Shown in pieces: positions 1 to 4,986 of a stretch of 5,117 nt of DNA. The notes below the pieces were generated by a model. That model worked only from the letters and a program-made list of their open reading frames with translations, made no database searches and was not told the DNA's origin. Within the stretch, counting starts at the first letter, position 1. Every line of letters begins with the position of its first letter. Both the position numbers and the translations under genes were made by a program. Origin of the DNA: Candidatus Bathyarchaeota archaeon. GTDB taxonomy: Archaea > Thermoproteota > Bathyarchaeia > Bathyarchaeales > DTEX01. The stretch spans positions 1-5,117 of the forward strand of contig JAOAJJ010000091.1 in assembly GCA_026414245.1 (NCBI GenBank), given 5' to 3'.

Positions 1-140
1 TAATTGAGATGCTCCGGGGTGAGCGTCTGGAGAACGCTAGGACAGTTATCGAGAGCATAGACCCGTGTTTCGCGTGCGCAGACCGCGTGACGATCGTTGA
101 CGTTAAGAATGGTGGGAGGCGTATAGTATCCTTAAAGTAG
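1..140 (+). CDS. Group 4 [NiFe]-hydrogenase large subunit, C-terminal end (partial)
   Basis: Only the last 45 residues are in the window; the reading frame enters at base 3 and ends at TAG 138-140. The fragment carries the motif DPCFACADR (bases 60-86). Its two cysteines (codons 66-68 and 75-77) match the C-terminal pair of NiFe-site ligands in hydrogenase large subunits, and the Arg after the motif, in place of His, is typical of group 4 enzymes such as HycE, Ech and Mbh. Complex I NuoD proteins lack these cysteines, so this is a hydrogenase rather than a respiratory subunit. A 17-residue tail follows the Arg and begins VTIVDV, much like the tail removed from E. coli HycE by its maturation protease, so processing is expected. 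The next gene starts 18 bases downstream and encodes the electron-transfer partner, so the two are almost certainly co-transcribed. The exact subgroup and any formate partner cannot be judged from this fragment. Confidence 0.9.
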   Translation, partial: IEMLRGERLENARTVIESIDPCFACADRVTIVDVKNGGRRIVSLK

Positions 141-144
141 CTTT

Positions 145-152
145 AAGGAGGG
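145..152 (+). promoter_or_regulatory. Shine-Dalgarno site of the hydrogenase small subunit-ferredoxin gene
   Basis: AAGGAGGG lies 6 bases before the ATG at 159. It is a near-perfect match to the anti-Shine-Dalgarno sequence and fixes the start of the downstream gene. It sits in the 18-base gap after the large-subunit stop. Confidence 0.8.
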
Positions 153-158
153 TTTTTA

Positions 159-1049
159 ATGGGTAAAATATCTGTTTACCGTTTCCTCTCAGCCGGCTGC
201 AACGGATGCGATGTGGAGGTTTTAGAGTGCCTTGCTCCACGCTACAAGCTTGCGGATCTAGGAGTCGAAGTTGTTGAGAAGCCGGAGGAGGCAAACGTTC
301 TCATCGTGACCGGCGGCGGAAATATTAAGGGTAAAGAGCACCTGCTAAAAATCTACGAGGCGATTAATCCCCCGAAAATAGTTATAGCCATCGGAAACTG
401 CGCTCTCACAAAAGAAATATTTGATAAAGGTTATCCGATGATTGGGCCGCCAGACCAGATAATACCGGTCAACTACTATGTTCCAGGATGCCCGCCTAGA
501 CCCCAAGCAATCGTTAAGGCTGTAGCCGACATACTGGGCGCCGGAATCAAGGAGGCTGAAGATTACTGGCAGGCTCCCGAGGGCTACCGCGGGAAACATG
601 AGTTCGACAGCGAGAAATGTATTGGCTGCGGGGCCTGCGCGCAGATCTGCACAGCCGACGCCATAGATATAATAGATGGTCCTGATAGGAGAATTGTAAG
701 GGTTAATTATGGGCATTGCTCCTTCTGCGCATTCTGCCAGGACGAGTGCCCGACGCAGGCTTTGAGGCTTACACGTGAATATCATCTGGCAACAAGAGAC
801 CGGCAGACGGCTAGGGTTATAAATGAGGTTAATTTGCTTAACTGCGCTCTTTGCGGCGGCGTATTCTTCCCGGAGAGACAGATAGATTGGGCGCTGAAAC
901 GCATAACTATGGAGAAGGTTCCAGCATACGGCGAGTTTAGCGGCGAGATACTAAACGCGATGAAGATATGTGCTAAGTGCCGGAGAAATATAGGGAATAT
1001 AAGGGAAGCTAAAAGGCTGCTCTCAAAGCTATCTGAAAAAGTCCGCTAA
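159..1049 (+). CDS. Fused [NiFe]-hydrogenase small subunit (HycG/NuoB-like) and dicluster ferredoxin (HycF-like)
   Basis: This 296-residue protein should carry electrons between ferredoxin and the NiFe site of a membrane-associated group 4 hydrogenase. Residues 1-130 are a NuoB/HycG-type small subunit: GCNGCDVE supplies Cys14 and Cys17, GNC supplies Cys81 and PGCPP supplies Cys111, the four ligands of the proximal [4Fe-4S] cluster. Residues 150-200 are a two-cluster ferredoxin: C154-x2-C157-x2-C160-x3-C164 and C187-x2-C190-x2-C193-x3-C197-P. Residues 225-280 add two further pairs, C229-x2-C232 and C271-x2-C274. This C-terminal four-cysteine region is found in HycF/HyfH of formate hydrogenlyase-type hydrogenases and may hold another metal. 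In most systems the small subunit and ferredoxin are separate genes; here no stop or restart lies between them, and the linker (about 131-150) retains the 'RGK' lead-in seen at the N-terminus of HycF. No membrane segment or signal peptide is seen, so it should sit on the cytoplasmic arm. It appears to be the last gene of the operon. Confidence 0.9.
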   Translation: MGKISVYRFLSAGCNGCDVEVLECLAPRYKLADLGVEVVEKPEEANVLIVTGGGNIKGKEHLLKIYEAINPPKIVIAIGNCALTKEIFDKGYPMIGPPDQIIPVNYYVPGCPPRPQAIVKAVADILGAGIKEAEDYWQAPEGYRGKHEFDSEKCIGCGACAQICTADAIDIIDGPDRRIVRVNYGHCSFCAFCQDECPTQALRLTREYHLATRDRQTARVINEVNLLNCALCGGVFFPERQIDWALKRITMEKVPAYGEFSGEILNAMKICAKCRRNIGNIREAKRLLSKLSEKVR

Positions 1050-1096
1050 AAGCTTCTTCTAAAGAATATGCTAAATCCCCTTTTAAATCCAAGATC

Positions 1097-1109
1097 TTTT
1101 TAATCTTTT
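1097..1109 (+). terminator. T-rich candidate terminator after the hydrogenase operon
   Basis: The spacer after the hydrogenase stop (1047-1049) contains T runs at 1081-1084, 1097-1101 and 1106-1109. Archaeal RNA polymerase can stop at such T tracts without a strong hairpin. A weak AGAT/ATCT pairing (1093-1096 with 1102-1105 region) and a 5-bp TTCTT/AAGAA pairing just after the stop are visible, but neither is a convincing stem. The call rests on position and T content only. Confidence 0.3.
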
Positions 1110-1180
1110 CGATTCCAAGTTTCCCTAACGTTTTCCATATTCTAAGACGATGAAACTTAAGTGCATGATGAGTGTAACTA

Positions 1181-1585
1181 TTGTTGGGGAAGATGCCCTT
1201 GACGAGGAGAGAGGAAGCTGAACGTCTACTGGACAGGTCTAGGAGGTTCCTTGAGACAGCGGATTACCAAATTGAAAGAGGTTTTTATGATTTAGCAGCC
1301 TTCAGTCTAGAGCAATCTCTTCAATTGTTTTTGAAGGCTAGGCTTTTGGAATATGGGGCAGGTTATCCCAGAACACATAGCGTCAGGGTTCTTCTAGAGG
1401 CGCTTGCGTCGATAGCGCCTGAAAATAAGAGGGACACTATTAGGGCTTTACTCAACGAGCATATTCTCGAGCTCGGGATTCTTGAGGATGCCTACATAAC
1501 GTCTAGATATGTGATGAGAGACTTCAGGAAGGGAGAGATAGAGAAACTCAAGAAAACTGTTTTAGAGGTTATGAATAAATGTTAG
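1181..1585 (+). CDS. HEPN domain protein, probable toxin-like partner of an MNT nucleotidyltransferase
   Basis: A small all-helical protein of 130-134 residues resembling the PF05168-type HEPN family. The N-terminal helix (EEAERLLDRSRRFLETAD) is followed by a helix with FSLEQSLQLFLKARLL (41-56), matching the family's 'QaaEkalKA' helix. Then comes THSVRVLLEAL (65-75), matching 'tHsl..Ll', and a last segment with AYITSRYV (104-111). HEPN proteins with an adjacent MNT gene are often RNase toxins held in check by the partner. The classical catalytic R-x4-6-H is not evident around R109; R88-x5-H94 has the right spacing but lies elsewhere, so RNase activity is uncertain. It overlaps the MNT gene by 7 bases (1579-1585), implying coupled translation. 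The start is uncertain: TTG 1181 gives 134 residues without a clear ribosome site; ATG 1193 gives 130; TTG 1199 is better spaced from GGGGA at 1186-1190. A weak AT-rich TTAA box near 1157-1160 could allow a short-leader transcript. Confidence 0.8.
   Translation: MLGKMPLTRREEAERLLDRSRRFLETADYQIERGFYDLAAFSLEQSLQLFLKARLLEYGAGYPRTHSVRVLLEALASIAPENKRDTIRALLNEHILELGILEDAYITSRYVMRDFRKGEIEKLKKTVLEVMNKC
1565..1569 (+). promoter_or_regulatory. Shine-Dalgarno-like site for the MNT gene
   Basis: GAGGT lies inside the end of the HEPN gene, 9 bases before the ATG at 1579. It supports that ATG as the start of the overlapping MNT gene. Confidence 0.5.
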
Positions 1586-1908
1586 ATGAAAACTCTGTAG
1601 GCGCTGTGATAGAGAGGGCTTTGAGAAGACAAGAGGCTTTCAGAAATCTAAACCATTACTTGAAGATAATAAAGGATGTGGTCGTCGGAATGGATCCCGA
1701 CGCCGAAGTCTTCTTGTTCGGCTCAGTGGCTGAAGGAACATACACTTATTCAAGCGATATAGATGTGCTCATAGTGACAAGGATGGATCCGGCAGAGGTT
1801 CTTAGAGCGCTATGGGAAGCCGGAATAAAGGAGCCCTTCGAGATACATGTGCAAACGCCCGATGGAGCTGAGAAGTATAGGGAAAGGGCTAAACTAATTA
1901 AGGTATGA
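1579..1908 (+). CDS. Minimal nucleotidyltransferase (MNT), probable antitoxin of the HEPN/MNT pair
   Basis: A 109-residue protein of the DNA polymerase beta-like nucleotidyltransferase superfamily. The signature is G48-S49 followed by G53 and S59-D60-I61-D62, that is GS-x3-G-x5-SDIDVLIV, giving two metal-binding aspartates. A likely third acidic residue is E88 in the FEIHV strand, where the family usually has an acidic residue. Many MNT antitoxins act by transferring AMP to a tyrosine of the partner HEPN toxin; Y105 and Y110 of the neighbouring protein are near the expected region, though this is inference. The active-site residues look intact, so it is probably catalytically competent. Its ATG lies within the end of the HEPN gene (7-base overlap), and TGA 1906-1908 ends it. 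It is convergent with leuA, with only 18 bases between them. The length is normal for the family, and no C-terminal domain is fused. Confidence 0.85.
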   Translation: MLDENSVGAVIERALRRQEAFRNLNHYLKIIKDVVVGMDPDAEVFLFGSVAEGTYTYSSDIDVLIVTRMDPAEVLRALWEAGIKEPFEIHVQTPDGAEKYRERAKLIKV

Positions 1909-1926
1909 TATGCTTAATTCTGCATG

Positions 1927-3429
1927 CTAGGTTTTTCTAAGCCTCTTTGACAGGATCTTATTTATGCCGTTTATCATGGCTTCAACGCTAGCCATCACTA
2001 TGTCTTCTCTGGCACCTCTAGCTGAGACAACGTTTCCATCCCTATCCTCAACTTTTATTATGACTTCAGCTACGGCGTCTGAACCCCCAGTTAAAGCCTC
2101 AAGCCTATACTCCTTAAGCCTAACGTTCGCTAAGCTATCGGTTATCTTCTGTATCGCCCTAATCGCCGCGTCAACAGGCCCAACACCTGTTTCAGCCGCA
2201 ACATACTCTTTACCATCAATAATCAGTTTTACCGAGGCTGTTGGGATCACCCTTATACCTGTCACGACGGCTAAGTCGCTTAACTCAACTATTTTCTCTT
2301 CAACCGCTTTACCCATAACTGTTCTAGCTATGGCTAATAGGTCTGCGTCCGTAACCATCTTACCTTTATCTCCGAGCTCTTTAACCCGTGCAACAATCTC
2401 GTTGAGCTGCTCTTCTGTTGGATGGAAGCCTGCCTCCTCCAGCTCGGCTCTGATTCCATGTCTACCCGCATGTTTCCCAGCTATCAGCTTGCGTTGTCTC
2501 CCAATTAAATCTGGGCTGAAAGGCTCAAAAGTTATGGGTTTAACGACAACTCCCTTTGTGTGTATGCCTGATTCATGGGCAAAAGCGTTTTCGCCGACGA
2601 TAGCTTTATTCGGCTGAACCATCACGCCTGTTAGCCTTGAAACCAGCTTTGAAGTCTCATAAATTAGTTTGGTGTTTATCCGTGTCTTTCTGTTATAGAG
2701 GAGATGCAGAGCTAAAACCACCTCTTCTAGAGCAGCGTTCCCAGCTCTCTCACCTAAACCGTTAACGGTTACGTGAACCTGCACGGCTCCACCCTCAACC
2801 CCTGCAAGCGAGTTTGCAACAGCGAGACCGAAATCGTTGTGGCAGTGAACACTCAATGGAACCCTTAAAGAGTTCCTTAAATCCCTGATCAACTGCTCCA
2901 TAGCCTTCGGCATCATTATCCCAACGGTGTCGGGGATATTTATGTAGTCTGCACCCGCCTCTTCAACCGCTCTGCAAATTCTCTTCAGGAAATTAATGTC
3001 TGTTCTAGTGGCATCCATAGGTGAGAACTCACATAGGGCTCCATGATCCTTAATGTATTGAACCGAGTCTACGGCTGCTTCGATAACCTGCTCAAACGTC
3101 ATGTTCAAAGCATACTTCACTTGTATCTCAGATGTCGATATGAAGGTGTGAATATATTTAACATCGCATTTCAGGGCTACATCTATGTCGCTTCTAAGGG
3201 CTCTGGTTAAAGCGCAGACATGAGCCCTTAAACCAGCGTTCGCTATCTCCTTCACGGCTTTCTCCTCGCCTCTAGACGCCGATGGAAAACCAGCCTCTAT
3301 AACGTCGACGCCCAGCTTATCGAGCTGAAAAGCTATCTCCATCTTCTCTTCAGGGGTTAATGACACACCAGGCGTTTGCTCTCCGTCACGTAGAGTTGTA
3401 TCAAAAATCCTCACATATTCATGCTCCAC
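1927..3429 (-). CDS. leuA: 2-isopropylmalate synthase
   Basis: Catalyses acetyl-CoA + 2-oxoisovalerate to 2-isopropylmalate, the committed step of leucine synthesis. The 500 residues have the full LeuA plan: a TIM barrel (about 5-275) with FDTTLRDGEQTPG (9-21), HTFISTSE (94-101), IPDTVG (165-170), HCHND (195-199) and GERAGNA (226-232). Likely metal ligands are D15, H195, H197 and N231. A linker with AHESGIH (284-290) leads to the C-terminal leucine-sensing domain (about 385-492) with TGVGPVDAAI and GGSDAVAEV, so feedback inhibition by leucine is likely. Citramalate synthase (CimA) is the close alternative, but HTFISTS and NIPDTVG read like LeuA, and the gene sits last in a leuC-leuD-leuB-leuA operon. 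Oddity: in EFSPMD (134-139) Met138 replaces a Glu conserved across the family. The start is GTG 3427-3429, supported by GGGGGTG five bases upstream and by the family's usual N-terminus. It ends at TAG 1927-1929. Confidence 0.93.
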   Translation of the reverse strand: MEHEYVRIFDTTLRDGEQTPGVSLTPEEKMEIAFQLDKLGVDVIEAGFPSASRGEEKAVKEIANAGLRAHVCALTRALRSDIDVALKCDVKYIHTFISTSEIQVKYALNMTFEQVIEAAVDSVQYIKDHGALCEFSPMDATRTDINFLKRICRAVEEAGADYINIPDTVGIMMPKAMEQLIRDLRNSLRVPLSVHCHNDFGLAVANSLAGVEGGAVQVHVTVNGLGERAGNAALEEVVLALHLLYNRKTRINTKLIYETSKLVSRLTGVMVQPNKAIVGENAFAHESGIHTKGVVVKPITFEPFSPDLIGRQRKLIAGKHAGRHGIRAELEEAGFHPTEEQLNEIVARVKELGDKGKMVTDADLLAIARTVMGKAVEEKIVELSDLAVVTGIRVIPTASVKLIIDGKEYVAAETGVGPVDAAIRAIQKITDSLANVRLKEYRLEALTGGSDAVAEVIIKVEDRDGNVVSARGAREDIVMASVEAMINGINKILSKRLRKT

Positions 3430-3434
3430 AAAAA

Positions 3435-3441
3435 CACCCCC
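3435..3441 (-). promoter_or_regulatory. Shine-Dalgarno site supporting the GTG start of leuA
   Basis: On the minus strand GGGGGTG lies 5 bases before GTG 3427-3429. It immediately follows the TAA at 3442-3444 that would end the full-length leuB frame, so the natural gene junction appears to be at that TAA rather than at the earlier TGA. Confidence 0.6.
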
Positions 3442-3504
3442 TTATCCTAAAATTTCCAACCCCATTATTTCGCCAGCTATCGCTTCCCCCATCTCAACAG
3501 TCTT
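3442..3504 (-). pseudogene. leuB: Severed C-terminal tail of leuB (in frame beyond the TGA)
   Basis: Twenty sense codons and a TAA continue the leuB frame past the TGA at 3505-3507. They read KTVEMGEAIAGEIMG and a few more residues, matching the 'DLGG-x2-x-T-x-E...AI' end of the family, where T and E after DLGG are conserved. The tail has no further stop or frameshift and ends 12 bases before leuA, the spacing expected for a natural leuB-leuA junction. It is shown separately so that the break is visible; it is not an independent gene. Confidence 0.75.
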
Positions 3505-4482
3505 TCATTTTCCACCCAGATCTGGAACCGCCAGACGCTTCTCCAAAGCGCTCACCAAGCCGCGCTCAATGGCTTCAGCAGCCTTGGAACATATTTTATC
3601 ACTATATTTCTCGCCAAGCCATTCAAGCATCATCTTAGCCGCCAATATCATTGAGCATGGGTTAGCCGTATGCTTACCAACCCTCGTCGGCGCGGATCCA
3701 TGGATTGGCTCAAATATTGCGAAGTCGTCGCCTATGTTTCCTCCCGGAGCCATACCTAAACCGCCGACCAGCTGCGCGGCTTCATCAGACAATATATCTC
3801 CGAACATATTTGTTGTCACAATAACATCGAAGTTTTGCGGCTCCTTGATGAGTCTCATTGAGGCTGCGTCAACATACTGCTCGTCGAACGTTATGTTAGG
3901 GTATTCTCCCGCAATCTTTCGGCAGACTTCTGCGAATAAGCCGCATGTAACACGCATAACGTTTGCCTTATGCACCGCCGTCACCCTCCTCTTCCTGTTT
4001 CTCCTTAAGGCTATCTCGAAGGCTTTTCTCGCTATACGTTCACACCCCCTTCTGGTTATAACTCTAAGAGCCACCGCGGTGTCGTCGCCGATTTTAAACT
4101 CAAACCCTTTATAGAGGTCTTCAGTATTCTCTCTAACGAAAACCATGTCTATATCGTCTCTTAGGCATGGAACATTGGGATAGGATTTTATCGGCCTTAT
4201 GTTAGCGTATAGGTCGAACAGCATCCTAAGCCTAACTATAACGTCAGCAGCCGTCTCGCCTACAGGGCCCTTTAAACATACATGCGATCCCCTTATAGCC
4301 GCTATGGTTTCCTCAGGCAGCGCCACACCTCTTTTCTCATAACATGCGTCCCCGGCCTCCAGCTCCATGAACTCTAGGCTTAATCCAAACTTCCTCTGAA
4401 CAGCGTTTAAGACATGTAGTGTCGTCTCAGTTAACTCAGGCCCTATACCATCACCCGGAATTAAGGCAATTTTATACTTCAA
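3505..4482 (-). CDS. leuB: 3-isopropylmalate dehydrogenase, C-terminus cut by an in-frame TGA
   Basis: Oxidises and decarboxylates 3-isopropylmalate with NAD(P). As read to the first stop it has 325 residues and the isocitrate/isopropylmalate dehydrogenase fold: PGDGIGPEL (9-17), substrate arginines R86, R96 and R117, VRENTEDLY with Y124, K172 in VHKANVM, and metal ligands D205, D229 and D233 in NMFGDILSDE. HGSAPTR (261-267) is the cofactor loop. The reading stops at TGA 3505-3507 directly after VPDLGGK, where the family normally continues. In the same frame 20 more codons follow (KTVEMGEAIAG and onward) to TAA 3442-3444, giving about 346 residues if the TGA were read through. The stop is therefore probably a nonsense change, a sequence error or a recoded site; activity of the short form is doubtful because the lost part normally forms the last helix. 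The start is TTG 4480-4482, overlapping the leuD TGA by 4 bases and preceded by a good Shine-Dalgarno. A homoisocitrate or related dehydrogenase is less likely in this operon. Confidence 0.9.
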   Translation of the reverse strand: MKYKIALIPGDGIGPELTETTLHVLNAVQRKFGLSLEFMELEAGDACYEKRGVALPEETIAAIRGSHVCLKGPVGETAADVIVRLRMLFDLYANIRPIKSYPNVPCLRDDIDMVFVRENTEDLYKGFEFKIGDDTAVALRVITRRGCERIARKAFEIALRRNRKRRVTAVHKANVMRVTCGLFAEVCRKIAGEYPNITFDEQYVDAASMRLIKEPQNFDVIVTTNMFGDILSDEAAQLVGGLGMAPGGNIGDDFAIFEPIHGSAPTRVGKHTANPCSMILAAKMMLEWLGEKYSDKICSKAAEAIERGLVSALEKRLAVPDLGGK

Positions 4483-4982
4483 CTCTTTCCACCCCTAAAA
4501 ACCTTTATTAAATGCTCAATTAATCCACCATCTCTAATAATCTCCAGAATGAAATCAGGCAGCTTATTTGCCTTAATAACTTTACCGTTCGTCTCATTTA
4601 ATATCTCACCTTTATCTAGGATAACCGTTAACATATCGCCGTCCTCAACCAACCTCGATATCCCAGGGGCTTCGAGAACCGGTAAACCCACATTTATCGA
4701 GTTCCTGTAGAATATGCGTGCGAAGGATTCGGCGACTATACATTTTACTCCGGCGTACTTGAGCGCTATAGGGGCTTGCTCGCGGCTCGACCCGCACCCG
4801 AAGTTTCTTCCAGCGACAATGATCACGCCTTCCTTAGCCTTTCTCGGAAAGTCAGGATCTATGCTCTCCATTGCATGTTTAGCCAGCTCATTTGGGTCGA
4901 GCGACGTTAAATATTTGCTTGGAATTATGACGTCGGTGTTAATGTTATCACCGTACTTGATGGCTCTTCCGGAAAATTTCAT
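4479..4982 (-). CDS. leuD: 3-isopropylmalate dehydratase small subunit
   Basis: Small (swivelling-domain) subunit of isopropylmalate isomerase, which with LeuC converts 2-isopropylmalate to 3-isopropylmalate. At 167 residues it is the short archaeal LeuD/HacB type. Motifs: YGDNINTDVIIPSKYL (10-25), GRNFGCGSSREQAP (58-71) and ARIFYRNSINVGLP (88-101), all hallmarks of aconitase-family small subunits. The substrate loop after KY reads L-T-S (25-27), which matches neither of the two loop types I recall for archaeal isopropylmalate or homoaconitase subunits (YLVY, YLRT), so some breadth of substrate is possible. The leu operon context still favours isopropylmalate. ATG 4980-4982 is preceded by AGGAG at 9 bases and lies 4 bases after the leuC stop. 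It ends with TGA 4479-4481, overlapping the leuB start, so translation is likely coupled. Confidence 0.93.
   Translation of the reverse strand: MKFSGRAIKYGDNINTDVIIPSKYLTSLDPNELAKHAMESIDPDFPRKAKEGVIIVAGRNFGCGSSREQAPIALKYAGVKCIVAESFARIFYRNSINVGLPVLEAPGISRLVEDGDMLTVILDKGEILNETNGKVIKANKLPDFILEIIRDGGLIEHLIKVFRGGKS
4489..4496 (-). promoter_or_regulatory. Shine-Dalgarno site supporting the TTG start of leuB
   Basis: AGGGGTGG on the minus strand lies 6 bases before TTG 4480-4482, inside the end of leuD. With the family-like N-terminus MKYKIALIPGDGIGPE, it makes the TTG the most likely start. Confidence 0.6.
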
Positions 4983-4986
4983 GCGA

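Noticed and set aside
345..785. 146-codon open frame on the minus strand under the hydrogenase gene.
   Set aside because: It is the mirror of a strongly conserved coding frame and has no recognisable domain.
1165..1221. Possible C/D box small RNA: ATGATGA at 1165-1171 matches a C box and CTGA at 1218-1221 a D box, 57 bases overall.
   Set aside because: The inner D' and C' boxes are poor, there is no terminal stem, and the element runs into the HEPN coding region. Short box motifs are common by chance.
1165..1221. Short upstream reading frame starting ATGATG and ending TGA 1219-1221 (18 residues).
   Set aside because: No clear ribosome site, no recognisable product, and it overlaps the HEPN start in another frame. 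It is most likely chance.
1964..2617. 217-codon open frame on the plus strand, antisense to leuA.
   Set aside because: Serine/threonine/alanine-rich, low-complexity translation typical of the complement of a real gene; the leuA frame carries all family motifs.
3505..3507. Reassignment of UGA to a sense codon across the genome as the cause of the leuB stop.
   Set aside because: leuC, leuD and the MNT gene all end at TGA at their natural family lengths, and Trp codons in the window are TGG.
3442..3507. Selenocysteine insertion at the leuB TGA.
   Set aside because: No LeuB is known to me with Sec or Cys at this position, it is not a catalytic site, and I see no SECIS-like hairpin in the short stretch before leuA.
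3360..3638. 92-codon open frame on the plus strand spanning the leuB-leuA junction.
   Set aside because: It overlaps leuA and the leuB tail, has a low-complexity sequence and no family features. The junction is better explained by the severed leuB tail.
3569..4114. 181-codon open frame on the plus strand, antisense to leuB.
   Set aside because: It is a shadow of the conserved leuB frame, with no domain or ribosome site.
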